64,000 nt of DNA from positions 1,736,001 through 1,800,000 of the forward strand of contig NZ_CP088952.1 of NCBI RefSeq assembly GCF_021165955.1. The letters run 5' to 3'. The position numbers and the translations under genes are program-made. A model generated the notes under the pieces. That model saw nothing but the letters and a program-made list of their open reading frames with translations. It was not told the origin of the DNA and did no database searches. This stretch comes from Massilia endophytica. Its GTDB lineage: Bacteria; Pseudomonadota; Gammaproteobacteria; Burkholderiales; Burkholderiaceae_D. Below, piece by piece: positions 8,107 through 16,813 of the stretch. Each line of letters begins with the position of its first letter. The first letter of the stretch is position 1.

Positions 8107-9048
8107 ATGGGTTTTTTTTCGAAACGACGTAAATCTGAAGGCTTTCTTGCGTTCGCGATAAGCGGCGAGGGGATCTGTGCCGCCAAGGCTCAGCTGCCTC
8201 TGGAGGGAAAGCCCGTCGTGGAGATTGCCGCCTTTACGCCCGCCGGCGGCGGCGATGCGGCCGCGCTGGAGAAACTGGGCCGCGAGCTCAGGGCATCGAA
8301 CTATCGCTGCGGTACGCTGCTCGCCATGGGCGACTACCAGGTGCTCGCCGTGGACGCGCCCAATGTGCCGCAGGAAGAACTCAAGACCGCGGTGCGCTGG
8401 CGCCTGAAGGACATGCTGGACTTCCATGTGGACGATGCGACCATCGACGTCCTCAATATCCCGGTCAACAAGAATGCGCCTTCGCATGCGCACCAGATGT
8501 TCGTAATCGCGGCGCGCAATGCCGTGGTGCAGGACAGGCAGAACCTGTTCGTGGAAGCGGAAGCGGGCTTGTCCGTTATCGACATCCCCGAGATGGCGCA
8601 GCGGAATATCACCAAGCTGATCGAGAGCGATGGCCGCGGGGTGGCCATGCTGTCGTTCGAGGCGGATGGCGGCCTGCTGACAGTGTGCGCGGGCGGCGAA
8701 CTGTATCTGACGCGCCGCATGGATGTGACACTGGACCAGCTCATGGACCCGGATCCTTCACGCACCGCAGGCGTGCACGACCGCATCACGCTCGAACTTC
8801 AGCGCTCCCTGGACCATTTCGACCGCCAGTACCACTACATCAATTTGAGCCGGCTGGTGCTGGCGCCAAACAATGCGGTGGGCCTGCATGAGTATCTCGC
8901 CCAGAATCTGTACATGCCGGTGGAAAAACTGAACCTGGCCGACGTGCTCGACATGAGCGCAAGCCCCGAGCTGCTGGACATCGAGCAGCAGCGGCGCTTC
9001 TTCCGCTGCCTTGGAGCCGCCCTGCGCCGCGAGGAGGTGGAGCTGTGA
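8107..9048 (+). CDS. mshI: MSHA biogenesis protein MshI (PilM-like)
   Basis: Cytoplasmic actin-like alignment-complex protein, the MSHA counterpart of PilM/GspL. At 313 aa it has no signal peptide; the segment ISGEGICAAKAQLPLEG is the first strand pair of a PilM-like fold, and the central part (TLLAMGDYQVLAVDAPNVPQ) matches the family style. It heads the mshI-N operon and overlaps the next gene by ATGA. The ribosome site before ATG 8107 is weak. Confidence 0.88.
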   Translation: MGFFSKRRKSEGFLAFAISGEGICAAKAQLPLEGKPVVEIAAFTPAGGGDAAALEKLGRELRASNYRCGTLLAMGDYQVLAVDAPNVPQEELKTAVRWRLKDMLDFHVDDATIDVLNIPVNKNAPSHAHQMFVIAARNAVVQDRQNLFVEAEAGLSVIDIPEMAQRNITKLIESDGRGVAMLSFEADGGLLTVCAGGELYLTRRMDVTLDQLMDPDPSRTAGVHDRITLELQRSLDHFDRQYHYINLSRLVLAPNNAVGLHEYLAQNLYMPVEKLNLADVLDMSASPELLDIEQQRRFFRCLGAALRREEVEL

Positions 9049-9710
9049 GCCAGCAGATCAATCTCTTCAATCCGATTTTCCTCAAGCAGCGCAAGGTCTT
9101 CGACTCGATGCACATGCTGACGGCGATCAGCATCGTCTGCGCTTTGCAGCTGGCTTTGCTTGGCTACGGCCACTTTGTGCTGGGCAAGCTGCAGAAGGAC
9201 GCCGAGACCGGCAAGGCGGCGCTGGAGAGCAAGCAGGCGGAATTCAACAACACCATGGAGGCCTTCAAGCCGCGCCAGCGCAGCCCGGAATTGGATGCGC
9301 AGATCGCCCAGGTGCAGGCCGACATCGCCGCGCTCAAGCGCGTGGAGGCGGTGCTCTCGCAAGGCTCGCTGGGGAATACGGCCGGCTATTCGGAGTACTT
9401 CCGGGCGTTTGCGCGGCAGAACGTGAACGGCCTTTGGCTGCTGGGCGTGTCGATCGTCGGCGCGGGCGTCGAGATTTCAGTGCACGGCCGGGCCATGCAG
9501 GCGGCCATGATTCCAGGTTATATCCAGCGGCTGACCGGGGAGCCGGTCATGAACGGCAAGACTTTTGCCGATCTCCAGATTTCACGCCCTGTCATGGCCG
9601 CCGCCGCTCCGGCAGGCGCAGCCGCGGCGGCAGTACCGGCGGCGGCGCCGCCGGCTCCCTTCGTGGAATTCAGGCTGCAGTCGCGGCGCGCCGAGGTGGA
9701 GAAAAAATGA
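9045..9710 (+). CDS. MSHA biogenesis PilN-like protein (MshI2 type)
   Basis: Bitopic inner-membrane protein of the alignment complex, equivalent to PilN. The N-terminus QQINLFNPIFLKQRK is characteristic of PilN/MshI2. One membrane segment follows at residues about 22-43, then a coiled coil (AETGKAALESKQAEFNNTME) and a periplasmic ferredoxin-like region. An Ala/Pro-rich linker (about residues 183-206) precedes the end. Both ends overlap neighbours by ATGA. Confidence 0.85.
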   Translation: MSQQINLFNPIFLKQRKVFDSMHMLTAISIVCALQLALLGYGHFVLGKLQKDAETGKAALESKQAEFNNTMEAFKPRQRSPELDAQIAQVQADIAALKRVEAVLSQGSLGNTAGYSEYFRAFARQNVNGLWLLGVSIVGAGVEISVHGRAMQAAMIPGYIQRLTGEPVMNGKTFADLQISRPVMAAAAPAGAAAAAVPAAAPPAPFVEFRLQSRRAEVEKK

Positions 9711-10531
9711 AGGAGCAATGGCTGAAGCTTGCTGCACGCATCGATGCGCTGGCCTTACGCGAGCGCATCATGATCTTCGCCGCGCTGGGCTGCATGATCG
9801 TCTATCTGGTCTATATGACGATTGCGGAGCCGATGATGGCCAAGCAGAAGGAGGCGAGCGCCCAGATTGTGTCGCAGCAGCAGAAGATTGCCGAGCTGAA
9901 TGTGCAGATTCAGGAAAGGATCGCCAGCGCCTCCCTGGATCCCGATTCGGCCGCCCGCGTACGCCTGGAACGCCTGCTCAGCGAGCAGACGTCGCTCGGC
10001 ACCAACCTGAGAACAGTGCAGCGGGGGCTGGTGGCGCCTGAGAAAATGGCGCCCTTGCTCGAACGGATCTTGCAGTCGCATGGACGCCTGAAGCTGATGG
10101 CCCTGAGCAGCCTGCCCGTGACCACGGTGGAGGAGGCCGCTCCCTTGACTGCCGCTCCGCCGAAGTCGGAAGCCGCAGGTCAGGGCTCGCCGCAAGGGGC
10201 GCAGCCTGCCGAAATAGCGCAGGCCGTGGTGGCGGCCGCTGTGCAACAGGCGGGTGCGGCTGGGGCCACCCCGGCCAGCCCCCCGGCGGGCGCCGCAGCG
10301 CCTGCACCGGTTCCTGCGCCAAAAGCGCGCGCAATGTTGTACCGTCACGGTGTAGAGCTAACCCTGCAGGGGAGCTATCCCGATATGGTGTCCTACATGG
10401 AGGCCCTGGAGCATCTGCCCGTGCAGCTGTTCTGGGGCAGGGCGCAGCTGGATGCGGAAAACTACCCCGATGCCAAACTGACGCTGACGCTCTATACGCT
10501 GAGCCTGGACGACAAGTGGATGAAGCTATGA
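9707..10531 (+). CDS. mshJ: MSHA biogenesis protein MshJ (PilO-like)
   Basis: Inner-membrane alignment protein equivalent to PilO/GspM. I start it at ATG 9707, which overlaps the previous stop as ATGA; the same frame is open further upstream but only as a shadow of the previous gene. The product is 274 aa: one membrane helix at about residues 19-38 (IMIFAALGCMIVYLVYMTI), a coiled coil rich in Gln (SQQQKIAELNVQIQERI), an Ala/Pro-rich linker (about 150-205), and a C-terminal domain ending in LTLTLYTLSLDDKWM, typical of MshJ. Confidence 0.88.
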   Translation: MKEQWLKLAARIDALALRERIMIFAALGCMIVYLVYMTIAEPMMAKQKEASAQIVSQQQKIAELNVQIQERIASASLDPDSAARVRLERLLSEQTSLGTNLRTVQRGLVAPEKMAPLLERILQSHGRLKLMALSSLPVTTVEEAAPLTAAPPKSEAAGQGSPQGAQPAEIAQAVVAAAVQQAGAAGATPASPPAGAAAPAPVPAPKARAMLYRHGVELTLQGSYPDMVSYMEALEHLPVQLFWGRAQLDAENYPDAKLTLTLYTLSLDDKWMKL

Positions 10532-10890
10532 AGACCTTCCTGTTCTCGCTGGTCCTGGCAGCTTCGGCGGCCCATGCGCAGGTGCAGGACCCGACGCGGC
10601 CTCCCGCCGAAGCGATGGTGGCGCCCGCCGGAAGCGCCGACGCGGCCGCCCTCCCTGCGGAGCCGAAAGGGCCGAGGCTGGAATCGGTCCTGGTCGGGCG
10701 AGGATATTCGGGACGCGAAATCGCCGTTATCGATGGCAAGATCGTGCGGCGCGGGGAGCGCTTCAACGGCGCCGTGCTGGTCAAGGTAACGCCGAATACG
10801 GCAGTATTGAAACGGGGGAGCAAGGAGGAGGTGTTGCGCCTTTTCCCGCCCATGATTGAAGGCAAGAGCGCCGCGGCGAAGCGTCAATAA
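10528..10890 (+). CDS. mshK: MSHA biogenesis protein MshK (PilP/GspC-like)
   Basis: Small periplasmic protein expected to link the inner-membrane complex to the secretin. The start at 10528 overlaps the mshJ stop as ATGA. A signal peptide ends AHA|QVQDPTRPP; the QDPTRPP motif after the cleavage site is typical of MshK. The rest (LESVLVGRGYSGREIAVIDG, then VKVTPNTAVLKRG) is a small homology-region-like beta domain. Length 120 aa. Confidence 0.87.
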   Translation: MKTFLFSLVLAASAAHAQVQDPTRPPAEAMVAPAGSADAAALPAEPKGPRLESVLVGRGYSGREIAVIDGKIVRRGERFNGAVLVKVTPNTAVLKRGSKEEVLRLFPPMIEGKSAAAKRQ

Positions 10891-10903
10891 CAAGAGACAA
10901 GTC

Positions 10904-12700
10904 ATGCAGAAACTATCGAAACTGATCGGATTGGCCACCTTGGCGTGCGCTCTGGCAGCCTGCCAGACCACGCCGCGCCGGGATACGTTCGATAAGATCA
11001 GCGCCGAAATGGGCGACGCGGCCGCCAAGTCTACTGCGGCATCGCCGCCGGACGCGGTCACCAACGCCTTGCTGCCGCCCACCACGCAATTGGCGAGCGC
11101 GCTGCCGAAGGCGCGTACCGTGCTGGAGGAGCGCTTTACCGTGGCGTTCAACGGTGTGGGCGCGCAGCAGTTCTTCAACGCCATCGCCCAAGGTACACGC
11201 TACACCATGCTCGTGCACCCGGAAGTGAGCGGCACCATCACCGCCAACCTGAAGGAAGTGACGCTGTTCGAGGCCCTGGACGCGGTGAAGGAGTTGTATG
11301 GCTACGACTACAAGGTGGAGGGGACGCGCATCTACATCCGCCCGCTCACCATGCAGACCAAGATGTTCAAGGTGAACTACCTGACTTCGGCGCGGCGCGG
11401 CGCTTCCAATCTGCGTGTGACGTCGACCACGGTCAGCGATGCCAACCAGAATAACAACGGCAACAACCAGAACAACAACCAGAATAACCAGAACAACAAC
11501 AGCAACAATAACGGCGGCAACAACAATGGGAACGACGGCAACGGCAATGGCAATCAGCAGACAAGCCGTGCCGCTGCCATCGTCCAGACCACGTCGGACA
11601 GCGATTTCTGGCGCGAGCTGCGCCTGTCGCTGGAGGCCATTGTGGGTACGAAGGATGGCCGCAGCGTGGTGGTGAGCCCGCAGTCGGGCGTGATCCTCGT
11701 GAGGGGCATGCCGGACGAGCTGCGTGCGGTCGCCCAGTATCTCCAGGCCACCCAGCTGGCCGTGGAGCGCCAGGTGATCCTGGAAGCGAAGATCCTGGAA
11801 GTGGAATTGAGCAGCAGCTCGCAGAACGGTGTGAACTGGGCCCGCTTCGCCTCCGTGCAGACCGGCCACGGCAACGCAAGCTCCATCGGTTTCCTGCAGC
11901 CGGGCGCAGGCCTTGCGCCACTGCCCCCTAGCGGCATCGGCTCCTCGATTTCCAACGGCGGCTCGCTCTCCGGCACAACGGGCTTCAACATGGCCAATTC
12001 GGCAGCCGCGGCGGGCGGCCTGTTGGGGCTCGCCTTCCAGACCAGTAATTTCGCTGCGCTGATCTCCTTCCTGGAATCCCAGGGTACGGTTCATGTGCTG
12101 TCCAGCCCGCGCATCGCCACCCTGAACAACCAGAAGGCCGTGCTGAAGGTGGGCACCGACGAATTCTTCGTGACCGGCGTCAGCACCACGGTGACCACGA
12201 ATGCCACCGGCAACGGCACCGCATCGCCGAACGTGACCCTGACCCCGTTCTTCTCGGGCGTGGTGCTGGACGTGACCCCGCAGATCGACGACGACGGCCA
12301 CGTCATCCTGCACGTGCACCCCTCCGTGAGCCAGGTGTCCACCGTGAACAAGGGCGTGAACCTGGGCAGCGCCGGCAGCCTGAACCTGCCGCTGGCCACT
12401 TCCGTTACGTCGGAGATGGACAGCATGGTGCGCGGCAGGAATGGCGAAGTGGTGGCCATCGGCGGCTTGATGCGCCAGTCGGGCACCAACAACCGTTCCA
12501 GCGTGCCGGGTACGGGCAGCCTGCCGGTGCTGGGCGCCCTGTTTGGCAACAAGGAAGAAGTGCAGCAGAAGCGCGAGCTGGTGGTGCTGATCAAGCCCAC
12601 CATCGTCGATGGCGCGGAAAGCTGGAGCAATGACCTGATGGATGCTAACCGCCGCATCAAGGAATTCGATCCGGCCAACGCCACGAAAGGACGCCGCTGA
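10904..12700 (+). CDS. mshL: MSHA outer-membrane secretin MshL
   Basis: Outer-membrane secretin through which the pilus passes. I start at ATG 10904 (AGAGAC upstream); the open frame begins earlier but without a signal. Residues 1-20 form a lipoprotein signal ending LAAC (Cys20). An N-domain (about 75-150) follows, then an Asn/Gln/Gly low-complexity tract (181-219), then the secretin core with VERQVILEAKILEVEL and, near the end, VVAIGGLMRQ and KRELVVLIKPTIV, all secretin signatures. The product is 598 aa. It sits between mshK and mshM with short gaps. Confidence 0.93.
   Translation: MQKLSKLIGLATLACALAACQTTPRRDTFDKISAEMGDAAAKSTAASPPDAVTNALLPPTTQLASALPKARTVLEERFTVAFNGVGAQQFFNAIAQGTRYTMLVHPEVSGTITANLKEVTLFEALDAVKELYGYDYKVEGTRIYIRPLTMQTKMFKVNYLTSARRGASNLRVTSTTVSDANQNNNGNNQNNNQNNQNNNSNNNGGNNNGNDGNGNGNQQTSRAAAIVQTTSDSDFWRELRLSLEAIVGTKDGRSVVVSPQSGVILVRGMPDELRAVAQYLQATQLAVERQVILEAKILEVELSSSSQNGVNWARFASVQTGHGNASSIGFLQPGAGLAPLPPSGIGSSISNGGSLSGTTGFNMANSAAAAGGLLGLAFQTSNFAALISFLESQGTVHVLSSPRIATLNNQKAVLKVGTDEFFVTGVSTTVTTNATGNGTASPNVTLTPFFSGVVLDVTPQIDDDGHVILHVHPSVSQVSTVNKGVNLGSAGSLNLPLATSVTSEMDSMVRGRNGEVVAIGGLMRQSGTNNRSSVPGTGSLPVLGALFGNKEEVQQKRELVVLIKPTIVDGAESWSNDLMDANRRIKEFDPANATKGRR
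11444..11560 (+). repeat. Asn/Gln/Gly-rich coding tract in mshL
   Basis: About 39 residues made almost only of Asn, Gln and Gly are encoded by AAC/AAT/CAG/GGC repeats. It lies between the N-domain and the secretin core. It probably is a flexible linker and a place for replication slippage. Confidence 0.85.
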
Positions 12701-12702
12701 TC

Positions 12703-13593
12703 ATGTACGAGTCGCACTTCGGCCTGCGTGAAGTCCCGTTCAGCATTACGCCTGATACGAGCTTCTTCTTTACGAGTCCCCATTCCCAGGAGGCGCTTAA
12801 TACGCTCCTGGTGGCGGCGCGCAGCGGCGAAGGCTTCATCAAGATCACCGGCGAAGTCGGCACCGGCAAGACGCTGCTGTGCCGGAAGTTCATCGCCACG
12901 CTGGGCGAGGAATACGTCACTGCCTATATCCCGAATCCCTATCTGGAGCCGCGCACGCTGATGCTGGCCCTGGCGGACGAACTCGAACTCACGCTGGCCA
13001 AGGACGTGGACCAGCATCAGCTGCTCAAGTCCATCACCTTCCGCCTCATGGAGCTGGCGAAGCAGGGCAAGCAGGTGGTGCTCTGCCTGGACGAGGCGCA
13101 GGCCATTCCGCTGGAGAGCCTGGAGGCCCTGCGCCTGCTGACCAATCTCGAAACGGAAAAGCGCAAGCTGCTCCAGATCGTGCTGTTCGGCCAGCCCGAA
13201 CTGAATATGCATTTGGAGCAGGATTCGATCCGCCAGCTGGCGCAGCGCATCACTTTCCATTACCATCTTGGTCCCCTGAACAAGGACGACCTCGAATACT
13301 ATCTGGCCCATCGCCTGCGGGTGGCGGGCTTCACGGGCGGGCGCCTGTTCGGCCGCGGCGCCGTGGCGCGCTTGTTTGCGGCGAGCGGCGGCATTCCCCG
13401 CCTGGTCAACATCCTGGCGCACAAGGCGCTGATGCTGGCGTACGGGGAGGGCAAGCAGGAGGTCAGCAAGCGCCATGTGGCGATTGCGGCGCAGGATACG
13501 GTGGCCAGCCGGGCTTCCCGCCTGCCATGGCTGATCGGGGGATTGAGCCTGCTGATCGCGGCATGCAGTGTGACATGGGCGCTCACTAAATGA
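12703..13593 (+). CDS. mshM: MSHA biogenesis AAA ATPase MshM (ExeA-like)
   Basis: AAA+ ATPase related to ExeA/GspA, thought to help secretin insertion through the cell wall. The N-terminus YESHFGLREVPFSITPDTSF is diagnostic. Walker A GEVGTGKT lies at residues 50-57 and Walker B at QVVLCLDEAQAI; a C-terminal membrane helix runs about 273-295. It starts 2 bases after mshL and overlaps mshN by ATGA. Length 296 aa is normal. Confidence 0.92.
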   Translation: MYESHFGLREVPFSITPDTSFFFTSPHSQEALNTLLVAARSGEGFIKITGEVGTGKTLLCRKFIATLGEEYVTAYIPNPYLEPRTLMLALADELELTLAKDVDQHQLLKSITFRLMELAKQGKQVVLCLDEAQAIPLESLEALRLLTNLETEKRKLLQIVLFGQPELNMHLEQDSIRQLAQRITFHYHLGPLNKDDLEYYLAHRLRVAGFTGGRLFGRGAVARLFAASGGIPRLVNILAHKALMLAYGEGKQEVSKRHVAIAAQDTVASRASRLPWLIGGLSLLIAACSVTWALTK

Positions 13594-14651
13594 GTCTGAT
13601 TAACAAAATGCTCCAGGATCTCGACGCCCGTCACGGCGGCGAGGCGGCACGCCAGGGCGGTTCGCCCGTGGTGCGGCCGGTTGCGTCCAGCGAGCGTTTT
13701 GGCCGCCCCGGCCTGGCCATGGCGGCTGGCGTGGGCGTGGTGGTGCTGGCCCTGGGAGGCGTGCTGGCATGGCGCTACCTGTTCAGCAAGCCTCCGGCCG
13801 CGCCAGTGCCCCAGCAGCCGGCGGTGCTTGCTCCCGCCACGCCTGCACCGGTGCCGCAAGCGGCCGTGGCGCAGCAGGCGCCCCAGCCAGCAGCCGTGGA
13901 AGCACTCAAGCAGGAAGCGGCCAAGCCGCCACGGAAGGCTGACGCCCAACCCGCCCGCCACGCGGTGACGCCTGCCGCGGAGCAGCCGCCACGCAAGCCC
14001 GCAACGTCCGAGCGCCCGGCGCGCAAGGCGGCAGCCACGGAACAGGCGCCGGCTGCGGCAAAGACTCAGGCAGCCGAGGATGTGGGCACCCAGCAGCGCG
14101 GCGAGACCCTGTACCGCCGCGGTCTGGCGGCATTGCAAGAGGGACGCGTGCAGGAGGCGATCACCACCCTGGAACAGGCGGTGCTGTACTACCCGCGCCA
14201 TGACGCGGCGCGCCAGACCCTGATCGGCCTTCTGATCGAGAACCAGCGGGCGGAGGAGGCCATGCGCCACCTGCAGTTCGGCATCGGCCTCGATCCGCGC
14301 CAGGTAAACATGGCGATGCTGCTGGCCCGGCTGCAGCTGGAACGCGGCGGCGCGGCGGTGGAAACGCTGCAGAAATCGCTGCCCTATGCGGGCAGCAACG
14401 CGGAATATCGCGCCTTCCTGGCGGGCGCCTTGCAGCACAGCCAGCGCCACCGCGAAGCGGCCGAGCAGTATCAGGCGGCGCTGCGCCTGCAGCCGCAGAA
14501 CGGCGTGTGGTGGATGGGGCTGGGCATTTCCCTGGCAGCCGACAAGCGCAATGCCGAAGCGCGCGACGCCTTCGTGCACGCCCGCGCAACGGGCATGCTC
14601 ACGCCAGAACTTCAAACCTTCGTCGAGCGAAAGCTCCAGCAGCTCAATTAA
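13590..14651 (+). CDS. mshN: MSHA biogenesis TPR protein MshN
   Basis: Bitopic protein with a periplasmic tetratricopeptide domain, probably a partner of MshM. It starts with SLINKMLQDLDARHGG, the MshN signature. One membrane helix lies at about residues 47-66, then a Pro/Ala/Lys-rich linker (about 67-165) and TPR-like helices to the end (for example AEYRAFLAGALQHSQRHREA). It is the last gene of the mshI-N operon; its stop codon overlaps the stop of the converging HD-GYP gene by four bases. No hairpin terminator is visible between them. Confidence 0.9.
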   Translation: MSLINKMLQDLDARHGGEAARQGGSPVVRPVASSERFGRPGLAMAAGVGVVVLALGGVLAWRYLFSKPPAAPVPQQPAVLAPATPAPVPQAAVAQQAPQPAAVEALKQEAAKPPRKADAQPARHAVTPAAEQPPRKPATSERPARKAAATEQAPAAAKTQAAEDVGTQQRGETLYRRGLAALQEGRVQEAITTLEQAVLYYPRHDAARQTLIGLLIENQRAEEAMRHLQFGIGLDPRQVNMAMLLARLQLERGGAAVETLQKSLPYAGSNAEYRAFLAGALQHSQRHREAAEQYQAALRLQPQNGVWWMGLGISLAADKRNAEARDAFVHARATGMLTPELQTFVERKLQQLN

Positions 14652-15595
14652 AGGGCCGCGAGCGCGCCCCAGACCTGCTTCATGCTGAAGCGCAGGTCGG
14701 CATCGTCTTCCGAGAGGGCACAGTGGATCGCGCAGCCGGGCTGTCCGCTCAGGCGCTGCATGGCCACTTCCACCTTGTTGCCGGCCGGGTCGCGCAGGCA
14801 GTGAATCTCCAGCATGCCGCTGGCCGGATCGCGGTGCGCCACCACGCCCGTTTCTCCGTTCTCCAGCTGCACGAGGCAGCCGGGCGGGAAGGGGCCCAGC
14901 ACTTGGTGGAAGTAGTCGGAGAGCGCGGGATCGGCGTCGTGGCTGCAATCGCCGGTGAGCTTTTTAAGGGCCGCATCCGGCAGCAGGGAGCTGCGGTAGT
15001 TGCGGGATGAAACCCTGGCACAGTAGCGGTCCGCGAGATTGAGCAGGCGGGCGTTCTGCGTCACCTCGTCGCAGGTCTTGCCGCCGGGGTAGCCGCTGCC
15101 GTCCGCGTTCTCATGGTGCATCAGCACGCAGGAAATCCATTCTTCGTCGGTCACGCCCGCGCTTTTCAGCAGTTCGGCGCTGCGCTCGGGGTGGCGGTGG
15201 ACGATGGCCATTTCATGCGGCTCCAGTGCGCCGGGCTTGCGCTGGAAGCTGTCGTGCTCGCGCAGCATGCCTACGTTCATGGTGAGCGCCGCCGCCGTCA
15301 GCGATTGCATTTCTTTGAGCGGCTTGCGCATGGCGCCCGCCACCATGGTGACTACAATGGCCGTCTCGATGCAGTGGCGCACGGCGTAGGTGCCCGCGAT
15401 CTGGTTGAGGAACACGCAGGCCAGGGCCACGTTGGGCTCCAGCGCCACGGCGGCGTGCAGGTCGCGCACCACGCCGCGCAGGTCCGTGTCCGCGTTCTCT
15501 TCGTCGCGCAACTGGGCCAGCAGCTTGTCGAGCCGCTTGCTGATGGCATTCAGCTCATGCAGGACCGAGGGATGCGCCTCGCTATGCGTGTTCAC
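14648..15595 (-). CDS. Degenerate HD-GYP domain protein
   Basis: Related to c-di-GMP phosphodiesterases of the HD-GYP class, but probably inactive. The family features H-ET near AVRHCIET, HRHPERSAELL, HHENADGSGYPGG (the HHE and GYP motifs) and LADRYCARVSS are present. The key metal motif, usually A-A-x-L-H-D-I-G-K, reads AALTMNVGML here, so the His-Asp dyad and the Lys are replaced. A small C-terminal beta domain (LVQLENGETGVVAHRD) follows, as in many such proteins. 315 aa, no membrane segment. It converges on mshN, so a link between c-di-GMP and the MSHA pilus is possible but inferred. Confidence 0.85.
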   Translation of the reverse strand: MNTHSEAHPSVLHELNAISKRLDKLLAQLRDEENADTDLRGVVRDLHAAVALEPNVALACVFLNQIAGTYAVRHCIETAIVVTMVAGAMRKPLKEMQSLTAAALTMNVGMLREHDSFQRKPGALEPHEMAIVHRHPERSAELLKSAGVTDEEWISCVLMHHENADGSGYPGGKTCDEVTQNARLLNLADRYCARVSSRNYRSSLLPDAALKKLTGDCSHDADPALSDYFHQVLGPFPPGCLVQLENGETGVVAHRDPASGMLEIHCLRDPAGNKVEVAMQRLSGQPGCAIHCALSEDDADLRFSMKQVWGALAAL

Positions 15596-15604
15596 TTGCC
15601 GCTC

Positions 15605-16783
15605 CTAGATCTTCTTCAGCCGCTCCAGGGCCAGGGCGAGCGTTTCGTCCTTCTTCGCGAAGCAGAAACGCACGATGCCCGATTCACGCGGTTCGCGGTA
15701 GAACGGCGATACGGGAATCGCCGCCACCTTGATCTCGCTGGTCAGCCACTCCGCGAACTCCGCTTCCTTCATGCCGGAGATGGCGTCGTAGCGCACACAC
15801 TGGAAGTAGGTGCCATCCGCAGGCAGCAGCTCGAAGCGGCTGTTCTCCAGGCCCGCACGGAACAGGTCGCGCTTGCGCTGGTAGAAGGCGGGCAGGGTGA
15901 GGTAGGGCCCCGGATCCTGCATATAGCTCGCGATCCCGGCCTGCATGGGGGTGTTCACGCTGAAAACGTTGTACTGGTGGACCTTGCGGAACTCCTGCAT
16001 CAGGGCCGCGGGCGCCGCCACATAGCCCACCTTCCACCCGGTGACGTGATAGGTCTTGCCGAAGCTCGACACCACAAAGCTGCGTCCCGCCAGCTCCGGA
16101 TAGCGGCTCATGGATTCGTGGCGGTGGCCGTCGTACACCATGTGCTCGTAGACTTCGTCCGCCAGGATCAGGATCTGCGTGCCGCGCACGATGTCCGCCA
16201 GATTCTCCATGTCGGCTGCCCGCAACACCGTGCCGGTGGGGTTGTGTGGCGTATTGATGACAATGAGGCGGGTGCGCTGGGAGACGGCGGCTGCCAGCCT
16301 GTCCCAGGGCAGGCGGTATCCCTGTTCGCCCAGCTCCATCTGCACCAGCACCGGCACGCCTCCGCACAGTTCAATGGCAGGCAGGTAGCTGTCGTAGGCC
16401 GGTTCCACCACAATCACTTCGTCGCCCGGATGCACGCAGCACAGGATGGCGCCAGTAAGGGCTTCGGTGGCGCCCGCCGTCACGGTGATCTCGGCGTCCG
16501 CGTCGTAGCTGTGGTGATAAACGGCGCGGATTTTCGCGGCGATGGCCTGGCGCAGCTGCGGCAGGCCGGTCATGGGGGCGTACTGGTTCAGGCCAGCCTG
16601 CATTGCCTCGCTCACGGCCTGCGTCAGCGCCGGTTCGCAGGCGAAGTCCGGGAAGCCCTGGCCCAGGTTGACGGCGCCATGCTGCATGGCGAGCTGGGAC
16701 ATGCGGGTGAACACGGTCGTGCCCACGGCGGGCAGGCGGGTGGCGATGGCTGGTGTAACGGGCGGAATCTGCGGGCTGTTCAT
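15605..16783 (-). CDS. Methionine aminotransferase, YbdL type (PLP class I)
   Basis: Cytosolic PLP aminotransferase, best match in style to YbdL/kynurenine aminotransferase-like enzymes acting on Met, His or Phe. Seen: NLGQGFPDF near residue 40, NTPHNPTG at 178-185, ADEVYEHMVYD, the PLP lysine in SSFGKTYHVTGWK (Lys243), and the carboxylate-binding Arg in GIVRFCFAK. Length 392 aa is standard. It ends 9 bases before the HD-GYP gene begins and may be co-transcribed. Exact substrate is not shown by the sequence. Confidence 0.88.
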   Translation of the reverse strand: MNSPQIPPVTPAIATRLPAVGTTVFTRMSQLAMQHGAVNLGQGFPDFACEPALTQAVSEAMQAGLNQYAPMTGLPQLRQAIAAKIRAVYHHSYDADAEITVTAGATEALTGAILCCVHPGDEVIVVEPAYDSYLPAIELCGGVPVLVQMELGEQGYRLPWDRLAAAVSQRTRLIVINTPHNPTGTVLRAADMENLADIVRGTQILILADEVYEHMVYDGHRHESMSRYPELAGRSFVVSSFGKTYHVTGWKVGYVAAPAALMQEFRKVHQYNVFSVNTPMQAGIASYMQDPGPYLTLPAFYQRKRDLFRAGLENSRFELLPADGTYFQCVRYDAISGMKEAEFAEWLTSEIKVAAIPVSPFYREPRESGIVRFCFAKKDETLALALERLKKI

Positions 16784-16813
16784 GAAGCGGATGGCGTATG
16801 TGTTTGTTCCATT

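Noticed and set aside
11444..11560. Repetitive DNA that might look like a CRISPR or tandem array
   Set aside because: It is in frame within mshL and encodes an Asn/Gln/Gly linker; there are no equal repeats with unique spacers.
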